NCBI GenBank assembly: GCA_945877265.1 | Contig: CAMCRO010000003.1 | Coordinates: forward strand, 1-45,417 | Source: Rickettsia typhi | Lineage (GTDB): Bacteria; Pseudomonadota; Alphaproteobacteria; Rickettsiales; Rickettsiaceae | Direction of reading: 5' to 3' | DNA length: 45,417 bases | Shown: piece by piece, positions 1 through 9,030 of the stretch | How positions within the stretch are numbered: the first letter of the stretch is position 1 | Layout of the letters: the number at the start of each line of letters is the position of its first letter | Notes under the pieces: model-generated | Told to the model about the DNA's origin: nothing | What the model saw: the letters and a program-made list of their open reading frames with translations, nothing else | Databases searched by the model: none | Made by a program: the position numbers and the translations under genes

Positions 1-1138
1 GCGTTATTTCTTTGTCTCTTATTGCGTAAGTCAGTTCATTCAACATTATGGTTGAGTATTCTGATGGATTTTTAATATGGTATTCTGTTAAGGGTTTAAA
101 TATGTCCGGGTATTCAGATATATTCATAATACCTTTTTGAAAAGTATTATCCATAGAGATGCCATTGCTAATAAGATGATTAATAGCAATGGCATTTTTA
201 TCTGGATTCTGAGATAGATATTTAAGTAACTCTATACTTGTCAGAGATACTGATGTTAATTTCTCTTCTTGATTGTCTTTACCGAGAGTTTTTGAGGCAT
301 AAGCAGAGATATATTCAGGCTCGAATAATTCTTTAGGAAAAGTAAATAAATATTGCTTGTCTTCTTTAAAGCTATGAGAGAGGTTTACTGAAAGAATCGA
401 ATCTTCAAGTGAAACGGCCTTCGGAAAGTTTATTTTTGTGCTTTTTCTTGTAATATTTAAATGTTCTTCAATTCTTTTGGATCTCAGCACTTCTACCCTT
501 GGAGCCATTGATGCTTTAACAGGAATTGGCTCCTCCATGAAGTTAATAAATTCGCCGACCGATTTGTTTGCGCTTTCATAGCTTTCCGCTTTAGCTTGCG
601 CTGCAAATACTTTTGGAGACTGTCTTTGTAATGCATTTATTGCATTATATAAATCTAAATCTTCAGGGGTGTAATGTCCGCTATTTGTGTCTATATAATT
701 AATTTTTCCATCTTTAATTTCCAGATAGCCCGCGCAAATAATTGATCCATCACGTGTTATAGAAGAATGATGAAAATCTCCTCTGTAATCTGGTACAACA
801 ACGAGCTCTCCTTCTCGCGTTATATTATATAGAAATCGGCCGGAATCTGACTTTTTTCCTTCACTATCTACTAAACAATCCTTCTCAGCATTATATTTTA
901 GGGTGGCAGCTCTTTTTTCTTCTTCTGTCATTCCATAAGTTGAGAACTGAGAAGAATCTCCAGCAACAAATCTAGCAAATTCACCTTCTCCTTCTCTCGA
1001 AGCGTCTTCTTGAAGATAATTAAGTCTTACTTGTTTTAGATCTGGAGTAAATTTACCATCCTCTGTTGGAAGTGTAGTCCTTAATTTATCCAAAGCTCTT
1101 TTAAACTTAGCGGTAAGTTCCGGGTTTCTTCTACTCAT
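1..1138 (-). CDS. Uncharacterised effector-like protein, 3' end cut by window edge
   Basis: An ATG at 1138 opens a frame that runs without a stop to base 1, giving at least 379 residues; the C-terminus lies outside the window. I see no signal peptide or membrane segment. The N-terminus is charged and hydrophilic. Around residues 117-157 lies a compact conserved-looking module: DYRGDFHHSS at 118-126, then CAGYLEIKDGKINYID, then SGHYTP at 153-158. From memory, similar His-Ser-Ser to Ser-Gly-His-Tyr modules occur in large uncharacterised proteins of intracellular bacteria, but I cannot name a family. The rest is mixed helical and polar sequence. It stands alone behind an 86-base gap after rluB. 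No clear ribosome binding site precedes the ATG. A secreted host-directed protein is possible but unproven. Confidence 0.7.
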   Translation of the reverse strand, partial: MSRRNPELTAKFKRALDKLRTTLPTEDGKFTPDLKQVRLNYLQEDASREGEGEFARFVAGDSSQFSTYGMTEEEKRAATLKYNAEKDCLVDSEGKKSDSGRFLYNITREGELVVVPDYRGDFHHSSITRDGSIICAGYLEIKDGKINYIDTNSGHYTPEDLDLYNAINALQRQSPKVFAAQAKAESYESANKSVGEFINFMEEPIPVKASMAPRVEVLRSKRIEEHLNITRKSTKINFPKAVSLEDSILSVNLSHSFKEDKQYLFTFPKELFEPEYISAYASKTLGKDNQEEKLTSVSLTSIELLKYLSQNPDKNAIAINHLISNGISMDNTFQKGIMNISEYPDIFKPLTEYHIKNPSEYSTIMLNELTYAIRDKEIT

Positions 1139-1224
1139 AACAGCTATATATTTTATTTATATTTGATAATAATATGGACTATTTTAACGAATATAAAAAT
1201 AAATATAATTTCCTCAGCTAGCAT

Positions 1225-1950
1225 TTATTTTGAATAGTGCTGTAATTCTGAATTAATTTTTTCTTCCCTTACCTCACCTGGTTTTAGATCTCCTAAATTA
1301 TATATATAATATGAAATTCTTATCAATCTGCTGACTTGCATTCCAATATGCTCAAATAATTTACGAATTTCTCTATTTTTTCCTTCATAAATCTTCACCT
1401 CAAACCAGTGGTTTTTAGTATTAGATTTAATATGGGTTATCTTACATGGTTTATATAAAATGGAATCAATTTTAGCGCCTTTTTCTAATTCTAAAATATC
1501 TTGCTGTTTAAAATTACCAAATGCTTTTACCTTATATATTCTCTCAAAATTATTTGAAGGTAGCTCTAGCTTTCTAGCTATTTCTCCATTGTTTGTTAAA
1601 AGCAACAGGCCTTCACTTTCTATATCCAATCTTCCAACGGAAATAATGTGGGATTGATTTTTTATATTTATATTATCAAAAACCGTAGGGCGCCCCTGCG
1701 GATCTTTGTGAGTAGTGATGAAACCTCTTGGCTTATAATAAGACCATATCTTAGTGGGTAAGCTTAAAAGCTTTACATTATCTACTTCTATAACATCGCA
1801 CGGTTCAACAAAGGTTACAATTTCAGTTGTTATTTCTCCGTTAAGCTTTACTCTTCCTGATGCAATCAGCTTTTCAGCGTCTCTTCTCGAGCAATAACCA
1901 AGAGTGCTAATGGCTTTAGCTAGTCTTTCTTTTGAATTCTTTGGCTGCAT
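1225..1950 (-). CDS. rluB: rRNA pseudouridine synthase, RsuA/RluB family
   Basis: This 241-residue protein converts uridine to pseudouridine in rRNA, most probably in 23S rRNA as RluB does. An S4 RNA-binding domain fills residues 8-55 (RLAKAISTLGYCSRRDAEKL, then GRVKLNG). The catalytic domain follows, with the family motif GRLDIESEGLLLLTN around residues 106-120; its aspartate is the expected nucleophile. KIYEGKNREIRKLFEHIG near residues 184-201 is the second family signature. RsuA acts on 16S rRNA and shares this layout, so the exact target is not certain. The start overlaps the end of the upstream hydrolase gene by 35 bases, which suggests one transcript. No later ATG could replace this start. 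Confidence 0.9.
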   Translation of the reverse strand: MQPKNSKERLAKAISTLGYCSRRDAEKLIASGRVKLNGEITTEIVTFVEPCDVIEVDNVKLLSLPTKIWSYYKPRGFITTHKDPQGRPTVFDNINIKNQSHIISVGRLDIESEGLLLLTNNGEIARKLELPSNNFERIYKVKAFGNFKQQDILELEKGAKIDSILYKPCKITHIKSNTKNHWFEVKIYEGKNREIRKLFEHIGMQVSRLIRISYYIYNLGDLKPGEVREEKINSELQHYSK

Positions 1951-2662
1951 TTATAAAACTGGCAAAAATTTGATTATCTTGTTTAGCTGAGGCCTCAATT
2001 TCTGGGTGCCACTCTAGGCCTAAAACAAATGAGTGATGAGTAGATTCAATCGCTTCTATCACACCATCTTCGATGCATTTTGCTGAGATTACTATCCCCT
2101 CACCTAGCTTGTTTATTGCTTGCCTGTGGTTTGAGTTAACTGCAAAAGTATCTTCCTTTAGAATTTTAGCTAATAAACTTTCTTTTTTAACTAAAATATT
2201 GTGATAGGATTTAGTTCTAACCATTTGTTGTTTATGGTTAATTGCATTAGGTATCTGATGCTCTATATCTTGAAACAAACTCCCGCCTAGTAATACGTTA
2301 AGCAGCTGCATGCCGTGGCAAATACCAAGAAGTGGCATATCTTTTTGAAGAGCAGCAACAATAAGTTTTGATTCAAATTTGCATCTTTCAAAGCAAGGAT
2401 TTGTATTATATTTTATTTCCTCGTTATACATAGAAGGAGGCACGTCTAAGTCTCCTCCTGGTATTAAAAGCCCATCAATCAAATTTAATATTGATACGGT
2501 TTCATCTTTATATGCTTCGAAAGGTAAGAATAGAGGTATTCCTCCATTTTTTTCTACAATAGAAGCATATTGCCTTCTTAGCGAATACCACGGAAAATCT
2601 GAATATTTATTAATGCTGTTATCTTCCGCATAATCTAAAGTGATGCCTATTATAGGTTTCAT
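1916..2662 (-). CDS. Gamma-glutamyl-gamma-aminobutyrate hydrolase-like (class I amidotransferase, peptidase C26)
   Basis: The 248-residue protein has the class I glutamine-amidotransferase fold of the PuuD/C26 group. PuuD hydrolyses gamma-glutamyl-GABA in putrescine breakdown. IPGGDLDVPP near residues 88-97 matches the family, GICHGMQLLNV carries the nucleophilic Cys, and GLEWHPEIEA supplies the catalytic His and Glu. The N-terminal KPIIGITLD is also typical. No other putrescine pathway gene is nearby, so the real substrate in this organism is unknown; many intracellular bacteria keep an orphan member of this family. The gene sits 7 bases downstream of ettA and overlaps rluB, so it is probably cotranscribed with both. 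Confidence 0.85.
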   Translation of the reverse strand: MKPIIGITLDYAEDNSINKYSDFPWYSLRRQYASIVEKNGGIPLFLPFEAYKDETVSILNLIDGLLIPGGDLDVPPSMYNEEIKYNTNPCFERCKFESKLIVAALQKDMPLLGICHGMQLLNVLLGGSLFQDIEHQIPNAINHKQQMVRTKSYHNILVKKESLLAKILKEDTFAVNSNHRQAINKLGEGIVISAKCIEDGVIEAIESTHHSFVLGLEWHPEIEASAKQDNQIFASFINAAKEFKRKTS

Positions 2663-2669
2663 GCCTAGT

Positions 2670-4337
2670 TTACATTAACTTTTTGTGTCTAAATTTTTGA
2701 TTTTCCATATCAATGCCATGAGTTTTAAGCATATATTCATGATAATCATTATAATTACCTTCGAACCATGAGGCATTTCCATCTTGGTCAAATGCGATTA
2801 TATGGGTTGCAATTCTATCTAAAAACCATCTGTCGTGAGTTATCACCATCACACATCCAGTAAAATCAAGTATAGCATCTTCTAATGCTCTTAAAGTATC
2901 TACGTCTAAGTCGTTAGAGGGTTCGTCTAACAAAATAACATTATTCCCTTCTTTTAGTAACTTGGCTAAGTGCACCCTATTCCTTTCACCTCCAGAAAGC
3001 TGACCTACTTTTTTCTGTTGATCGCCCCCTTTGAAGTTAAAAGCTGAGCAATAAGCCCTGCTTTTAATCATTGTGTCCGCAAGGTACATCTCTTCTAAAC
3101 CGTCCGAGATTTCCTCCCATACAGTTTTATTATCACTAAGATGATCCCTAGATTGATCAACATATCCGAGCTTCACCGAAGGGCCTAATCTTAAAGAGCC
3201 GCCATCAGGTTGCTCCTTGCCGCAAATCATTTTAAATAAAGTGGTTTTTCCTGCCCCATTAGGCCCTATAATTCCAACAATCGCTCCTGGAGGGATTTTA
3301 AAACTTAAATCACTAAGTAACGTTCTATCCCCAAATTTTTTAGCCAGGTTTTCCGCTTCAATAACCAAATCACCAAGTTTAGGTCCGGATGGAATGATTA
3401 TTTGTGCAGCAGTTATAACTTTTTCTCTAGTTTTGTTGACTAATTCTTGATAAGCAGTGATACGCGCCTTGCTTTTGGCTTGTCTTGCTTTTGGAGATTG
3501 CCTAATCCATTCAAGTTCAGCTCTAAGTTGTTTTCTTCTGTCGCTTTCTTCTTTTTCCTCACCTTCCATTTTCTTCTGCTTTTGATCTAACCAAGCGGAG
3601 TAGTTCGAATGCCATGGAACACAAGAACCTCTATCTATCTCTAGTATCCATTCTGTCACTTTATCTAAGAAATATCTATCATGGGTGATAGAAACAACAG
3701 TGCCTTTATATTCTTTTAAATAGTTTTCAAGCCAAGAGACAGATTCAGCGTCTAGGTGGTTTGTTGGCTCATCTAAGAGGAGCATATCAGGTTGTTCTAG
3801 TAATAATTTACATAGCGCAACTCTTCTTTTTTCTCCTCCGGAAATTTTGCTAACATCTGCATCTTTAGGCGGGCACCTTAGAGCATGCATTGCAATCTCT
3901 ACTTCTCGCTCTAGATTCCATAAATCTTGAGCATCAATTTTTTCTTGAAGATCTGCTTGCTTGCCAAGCAAATCATTCATTTCATCGTCGCTCATTTCTT
4001 CAGCGAATTTAGCGCTAATTTCATTAAACTCATCGAGTAAGGCCTGTTTTTCAGCAAGGCTTTCCATTATATTGCCGAAGACATCTTTATTAGGATTCAG
4101 CTGTGGTTCTTGAGGAAGATATCCTATTTTTGTACCTTCTGCTGCCCAGGCTTCGCCGTCAAATTCTTTGTCAACTCCAGCCATGATTTTGAGAAGGGTA
4201 GATTTACCAGCTCCATTATGGCCTATAATTCCGATTTTTGCGCCGGGTAAGAAGGATAACCATGTTTCTTTTAATATTTGCTTACCATTAATTGTTTTGG
4301 TCAGCCCTTTCATTACATAAACATATTGGTACGACAT
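2670..4337 (-). CDS. ettA: Energy-dependent translational throttle EttA (ABC-F ATPase)
   Basis: This 555-residue cytoplasmic ATPase binds the ribosomal E site and gates entry of the 70S initiation complex into elongation according to ATP/ADP level. Two ABC domains are intact: Walker A GHNGAGKST (about residues 39-47) and GPNGAGKTT, signatures SGGEKRRVALCKLLL and LSGGERNRVHLAKLL, and Walker B LLLDEPTNHLD and ILLDEPSNDLD. The linker with charged, lysine- and arginine-rich sequence (EEKEESDRRKQLRAELEW) matches the ABC-F interdomain arm. Length equals that of the E. coli protein. There are no membrane segments, so it is not a transporter. The start MSYQYVYVMKGLTK matches the family, and an AAGGAT ribosome binding site lies just upstream. 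Confidence 0.96.
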   Translation of the reverse strand: MSYQYVYVMKGLTKTINGKQILKETWLSFLPGAKIGIIGHNGAGKSTLLKIMAGVDKEFDGEAWAAEGTKIGYLPQEPQLNPNKDVFGNIMESLAEKQALLDEFNEISAKFAEEMSDDEMNDLLGKQADLQEKIDAQDLWNLEREVEIAMHALRCPPKDADVSKISGGEKRRVALCKLLLEQPDMLLLDEPTNHLDAESVSWLENYLKEYKGTVVSITHDRYFLDKVTEWILEIDRGSCVPWHSNYSAWLDQKQKKMEGEEKEESDRRKQLRAELEWIRQSPKARQAKSKARITAYQELVNKTREKVITAAQIIIPSGPKLGDLVIEAENLAKKFGDRTLLSDLSFKIPPGAIVGIIGPNGAGKTTLFKMICGKEQPDGGSLRLGPSVKLGYVDQSRDHLSDNKTVWEEISDGLEEMYLADTMIKSRAYCSAFNFKGGDQQKKVGQLSGGERNRVHLAKLLKEGNNVILLDEPSNDLDVDTLRALEDAILDFTGCVMVITHDRWFLDRIATHIIAFDQDGNASWFEGNYNDYHEYMLKTHGIDMENQKFRHKKLM

Positions 4338-4380
4338 AATTATCCTTATTTCCCTTTGATTAATTGTTGTTTTATCTTAA

Positions 4381-5649
4381 TTATTCTGCATCAGTAAAAG
4401 TTGTGCTTGGCGCTCCTAAAGCAGCAGCAGCTCCTTCTGAGCCCCCACCACCAGCATCACTTTCTGAAGAAGCTGCAGGCGTTGATAATATAGCTTCCAT
4501 TTGACTCCATAATGATTCTATCCCCTCTACCTCAGAACCAACTAAATGTAATAATTTAGGGCCAACTTCGATATCAGCGGACTCGTTTACTCTTTGTAGT
4601 CCCACGTATTTTGTACTATCTTCTATTGAAGGTAAATCAAAGTCTTTTACAACAAATCCTTCAATATGAGGCATATCTCTATTACTCCCTAAAGTTAGAA
4701 CTTTGCCGTCTCTAGGAAAATCTGCTACGATAAAGGTGTTGCCGGAAGTACCATATGGTGTACCTTCTGAAATTTTATTTCTAAAAAACAATATATCTCC
4801 AGGTGTAAGATTTTCTATTTTAAGGGGCGTATATAGCGATGTCATTGCTACTGCAGTAGGAGTATCGCTCCAGGTAGCAATAGCCTCACTTGTATGACCA
4901 TCAGCACGCATGTTGTAGTAAATTTGATCCCAAGTGGTAAAAGTATAGTGTGAAGGGAGACCGGTAACTTCCTGAACAAAACTTGATCCATCATATGGAT
5001 GTAGAACTTTAGCTCCAGCCTCAGATTCATAAAGAGATGGCACTCTATTAGCACCAAATGCAAAACCTGAATATACTATTTGCATCTCTCCTTTGTGGCA
5101 TGCGGTTTCTTCTAGAACCAACCCTGCAGGAGTCGGTGCTGCATATACAAAATTATATCCAATATAGTCACTAGCAGTTTTACCCGTTACAACCTTATGA
5201 GCAGCAAGTAAAGAGGCCGAATATATAGTGGATTTAGAAGTTCCCCAGAATGAATCGGGTCTTTCTGAAATATTCGGGAAACAAGGTAAGTTAGAGTAAC
5301 CTTCAATTTCTTGTCCAGCTACTAATCTCAGAAAAATTTCTGGGGTTAAAAATTTTTGCACTTCCTTGGCAATTTCAAAATTTTTATTAGTTTTTAAGGG
5401 GAAGCTCGGTATAACAGTGCTTTTGGTAAAGGTTTCGATAGCTGTATTATTTGCTACCGCAGTCCGAATATCTATGTTTAAATGCTCTTCCAATCTGCCT
5501 AGTATTAAAGCCTTAGCTTCTGGATCAAGAGCGGAGAAATTTTCTATTAGTTCAGCGCGTAATTTGTCTTGGTCGTTTTTAATAGCATGCTGAGCCTCGA
5601 TTGAAACTTTCAGTGCTCTAACTAACGCTGCAGTAACTTTAAATGGCAT
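4381..5649 (-). CDS. NlpC/P60-like protein with replaced catalytic residues (hypothetical)
   Basis: I place the start at 5649, where AAGGAG precedes the ATG by six bases; a frame extension to 5703 would lie inside the upstream gene. The ATG overlaps the upstream stop codon (TAATG), so translation is probably coupled. The 422-residue protein has a helical N-terminal third with no clear signal peptide. Residues about 185-335 resemble an NlpC/P60 peptidase: YDGSSFVQEVTGLP at 219-232 aligns with the family's DCSGLVQ box, and LTPGDILFF at 281-289 matches LxPGDLVFF. The usual Cys of the first box is Gly221 here, and the usual HVGI block reads NTFIV (304-308) without His. A Gly/Ser/Ala-rich tail follows residue 390. 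If the fold match is right, it is enzymatically dead. The fold assignment is by eye. Confidence 0.72.
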   Translation of the reverse strand: MPFKVTAALVRALKVSIEAQHAIKNDQDKLRAELIENFSALDPEAKALILGRLEEHLNIDIRTAVANNTAIETFTKSTVIPSFPLKTNKNFEIAKEVQKFLTPEIFLRLVAGQEIEGYSNLPCFPNISERPDSFWGTSKSTIYSASLLAAHKVVTGKTASDYIGYNFVYAAPTPAGLVLEETACHKGEMQIVYSGFAFGANRVPSLYESEAGAKVLHPYDGSSFVQEVTGLPSHYTFTTWDQIYYNMRADGHTSEAIATWSDTPTAVAMTSLYTPLKIENLTPGDILFFRNKISEGTPYGTSGNTFIVADFPRDGKVLTLGSNRDMPHIEGFVVKDFDLPSIEDSTKYVGLQRVNESADIEVGPKLLHLVGSEVEGIESLWSQMEAILSTPAASSESDAGGGGSEGAAAALGAPSTTFTDAE

Positions 5650-6902
5650 TATTGACTCCTTATTTTGATAAATTCTGCTATAATTTCTATATGTGGATTC
5701 CATATAAATTGATCTATAGCTACTATGTTTTTTATTTCATAATGGCTTTTTAATATGTTGTAATCTCTCTTGAAACTAGCCAAAGAGCATGATACATAAA
5801 TTATTTTCTCCAGGCAATTCATATTTGTGATATTTTTAACTTGTTCTTCTGCTCCTGTTCTTGGAGGGTTTAATATAATGATATCATAATCTAACAGCTC
5901 TTCCATTAATGGATTATGATATAAATCCCTGAATTCAAACTTTGAATTTGGAATGTTTAATGCGATGACAGAACCTAACGCCTTTGCATCATTTTCATAA
6001 CCAGTTACAGTGTAGCCTGCTTCTGAAATAGGAATTGTAAATGTCCCTCGACCGCAAAATAAGTCTGCTATTTTTTTGTTTGTATCATGCCCTATATATT
6101 CTCGAATGGTTTTAGAAAACACTTCATCTGAGTCTTTGGTAGCTTGGAGGAAAGATTCTGAATCAACTTCGACATTTTTACTCCCATATCTCACAAAAGG
6201 TGTTTCGGCGGAAATTTTGTAAATCTCTTTTTTGTTATGTAAATAAGAAAGGCTAATAATCTTATATTTATTCACTAAAGCTTGGAACTTTCTTCTATTT
6301 TTCTCATCGAAAATTTCTTTGCTTTCTAGTTTGATAGTTAAGCACAACCCATTGTCTGCTTTAAGAATAAATATTTCTCCATGGTCATTTTGCAGAGTAA
6401 TTGAATCGATAAAATCTTTCAGAACTGGTATAAGCTCAGAAATTGCATTTTCTGAAGCAATACAAGATTCAATATTAACGATGTTATCAGATTTATAACG
6501 ATAGAATCCTAGAAGAAGTTTTTTATCAGTCTTTTTAAAAACAAGATTAATTCTCCGTCTTTTATTGTTTTGAAGAGATGTGATTGAAACTTCTATTTCA
6601 AGAGTTTCTTCCAATATATTTTTTTTATAGCTAGTATAAGCCTCAGGAGAAAGATGTTGCAACAAACATCCACCACAAGCTTCATAATGCGTGCATTTTG
6701 GAGGTATTCTATTATGCGAAAGCTTAGATATAGTTTTTAGTCTAAAGCTTTCTTTGCCCCTATAAATATGCCTTTCGAATTCCACTTCTTCGCCTTCCAT
6801 TACATATGGAAGTAAAACTTTGCCTTTTTCAGTAGAAGCTTCTCCAATCCCGTTTGAATTTAGTTTATCAATTTTGCAGAAAGCAGTTTCTATTAAAGAC
6901 AT
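5649..6902 (-). CDS. rlmD: 23S rRNA (uracil-C5)-methyltransferase, RlmD/RumA-like
   Basis: The 417-residue protein uses S-adenosylmethionine to methylate C5 of a uracil in RNA, in 23S rRNA if it is a true RlmD. The order is a TRAM-like N-terminus (residues 1-55), an iron-sulfur site with CTHYEACGGC (C-x5-C-x2-C, about residues 70-79) and a further Cys in ESCIASEN, then a Rossmann methyltransferase domain with ADLFCGRGTFTIPI and NPPRTGAEEQV. YVSCSLASFKRDY contains the catalytic Cys. It is slightly short for the family but complete. It lies 5 bases after the broken oligopeptidase gene and its stop overlaps the start of the next gene. The family also includes tRNA enzymes (TrmA), which lack the iron-sulfur cysteines, so an rRNA target is favoured. 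Confidence 0.87.
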   Translation of the reverse strand: MSLIETAFCKIDKLNSNGIGEASTEKGKVLLPYVMEGEEVEFERHIYRGKESFRLKTISKLSHNRIPPKCTHYEACGGCLLQHLSPEAYTSYKKNILEETLEIEVSITSLQNNKRRRINLVFKKTDKKLLLGFYRYKSDNIVNIESCIASENAISELIPVLKDFIDSITLQNDHGEIFILKADNGLCLTIKLESKEIFDEKNRRKFQALVNKYKIISLSYLHNKKEIYKISAETPFVRYGSKNVEVDSESFLQATKDSDEVFSKTIREYIGHDTNKKIADLFCGRGTFTIPISEAGYTVTGYENDAKALGSVIALNIPNSKFEFRDLYHNPLMEELLDYDIIILNPPRTGAEEQVKNITNMNCLEKIIYVSCSLASFKRDYNILKSHYEIKNIVAIDQFIWNPHIEIIAEFIKIRSQ

Positions 6903-6907
6903 ATTAC

Positions 6908-8956
6908 TTAATTAAGTCCATAGATAGAAAAAATAAACGTATAATCTTCAGCTACTTCTTTTAAATAATCAAAACGACCAGAAGCGCCAGCATGCCCAGC
7001 TGACATATTTGTATTTAATAAAATTTGGTTTGAATCAGTTTTCATATCTCGTAATTTCGCCACCCACTTTGCAGCCTCCCAATAACCTACTCTCGGATCG
7101 CTTATGCCAGCTGTTACATATATATGTGGATAATCTTGTTTTGAGACGTTATCATATGGAGAATATGATAAAATATAATCAAAATATTCCTTTTCTTTTG
7201 GATTCCCCCACTCCTTGAACTCACCTGGCGTAAGAGGTAGAGATTCATCAAGCATAGTATTCACAACGTCAACAAATGGAACATGAGCGATAGCTGCCTT
7301 AAAAAGATTAGGGGAATTATTTATAGAATAGCCAATTAATAAGCCGCCAGCACTACCTCCTGCTATAGTTATTCCGCCTTTATAAGTATATTTATTATCA
7401 ATTAAATATTCCGCACTGCTTATGAAATCTTCAAAAGTTCTCTTTTTATTCAAAAACTTAGCAGATTCATACCATTAATAACCCAGATCATCCCCTCCTC
7501 TGATATGTGCTATTGCAAAAACAAAGCCTCTATTCGCAAGAGTTACAGCTGTATTCCTAAAGCTTGGAGGAATAGAGATACCATAAGATCCATAACCATA
7601 TAAATACGCTGGATTAGTGCCATCTCCTTTAAAAAGGGATTTTTTATAAAAAATTGAGACTGGAACTTCTACAGTACCAGATTTTACCCATTGTCTTTCG
7701 ACTTCATATTCGTCTGGGTTAAATCCAGACGGGATTTCTAATTGTTTAAGTAATTCAAGTTTATTAAGAGTAAAACTATATGCGAATACGGAGTCTGGTC
7801 TTTTTAGAGAAGAGTAATTTACCCTTATATCATCTTCCTCATAATTAGTGGAATATCCACTAGCAGTATAAGCTTTATCAGGAAAAGTAATATTATTTTC
7901 TTGCAAATCTTTTAGGTTTAGGATTTTTATCTCTGGCAAAGCTTTTGTTTTATAATTTAATATCAGATAATTTAATGTTAAATCAAAGCTGCTTAAATAT
8001 TTGTTCTTTGCATGGGGAATATATTCCTCTAACTCTGTTTCAACAGGAGTTTTGTCGTTCAGCCTTAGAAGTCTAAAATTTGGTCCAGAATCATTAGAAT
8101 GAATATAAAAATATCCATTTCCATGATCTATGTTATAAAAAACCTTTTCTTTTCTTGTTATAAGTTTCCGCGGAGTATAAGTTTTGTCTTCCACTCCAAA
8201 ATAATATATCTCATTTGAATCATGCCCGCCTGATTCGATAAAAAAGTATTTTTTGCTCGAAGATTTATGAATAGATAATTGGTTTAGAATATCCTTTTCA
8301 TGCATTATTAACTTGTCGTTCGCGTACTCTGTATCAAGCTGATGGAAAAAGACTTTATCATGCCTCCATTGTTCATTTATTGGAGTGTAAAAAAATCCTG
8401 ATTGATCTTCGTGCCAAACAACTTCACCTATCGTTTTAGGAATCGAATCTTTAATTAATAGATTAGTATTTAAATCTTTTATATAGATAATATATTCTTC
8501 ATTCCCATCAAAATCTACCGAATAAGCTAGTAAATTCTGGCTAGGAGAAATAGAAAATGCGCCTATTTTAGTAAATTTTTGGTTTTCGGCTAATTGGTTT
8601 ACGTCAAGCAAAATTTCTTCACTGGCAAGTATCGAATCTTTTTTTCTACAATAGATAGGATATTCTTTATCTTCTTCAGTTCTTGAATAATAATAAAAAT
8701 TTTCTTTTTTTGTGTAAGTTGTCTGATCGGAAAGCTTTATTCGAGATTTTAGTTCATGATAAATCCCTTCTTTTAGATCTTGATTTTTTTGAAAAAAATC
8801 ATTAGCAAATGCATTTTCTTCTTTCAAATATGAAATTATTTCTTCTTCAGTAACTAAAGGCCAATTTTTGTCTCTTAGCCAATTATATTCATCATTGATT
8901 TCAATGTTAAAAAGATTATATTTATGCTCTTTTTTAGAGGCTATTGGTGCTTGCAT
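6908..8956 (-). pseudogene. ptrB: Prolyl oligopeptidase / oligopeptidase B (S9A) gene with in-frame stop
   Basis: The gene encodes an S9A serine peptidase that would cleave short peptides in the cytoplasm. The first 493 codons (8956-7475) give the N-terminal segment, beta-propeller and start of the hydrolase domain, ending in HIRGGDDLGY. A TAA at 7475-7477 then interrupts the frame. The same frame continues without any shift as WYESAKFLNKKRTFEDF down to 6908. The downstream part carries the catalytic triad: GGSAGGLL (Ser), DPRVGYWEAAKW (Asp) and SAGHAGASGR (His). Joined, the halves make a normal length of about 680 residues. The N-terminal product alone has no catalytic Ser and should be inactive. 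Good conservation on both sides points to a recent nonsense change, a sequencing error or stop-codon readthrough. A separate TTG-initiated second gene seems unlikely. Confidence 0.88.
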
Positions 8957-8985
8957 TATTTTCTCTAAAATTAAATTATTTGCAG

Positions 8986-9017
8986 ATAAAGAGAAAGATA
9001 AATACTTTTCTCTTTAT
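8986..9017. repeat. Inverted repeat between nlpD-like gene and ptrB
   Basis: ATAAAGAGAAA (8986-8996) and TTTCTCTTTAT (9007-9017) are perfect 11-base inverted arms around a 10-base loop. The hairpin lies just after the stop of the LytM lipoprotein gene and before the ptrB start on the same strand. It is AT-rich, and no T-run follows directly on the minus strand, so a weak terminator or processing site is possible but not shown. Confidence 0.4.
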
Positions 9018-9030
9018 TAATGGCGATACT

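Noticed and set aside
2670-4337. ABC transporter ATPase
   Set aside because: The two fused ABC domains, the ABC-F linker and the lack of any membrane partner identify EttA.
6908-7453. A separate short hydrolase gene starting at TTG 7453
   Set aside because: It is in the same frame as the upstream part, the intervening seven codons still encode family sequence, and no ribosome binding site precedes the TTG. It is the C-terminal part of the broken oligopeptidase.
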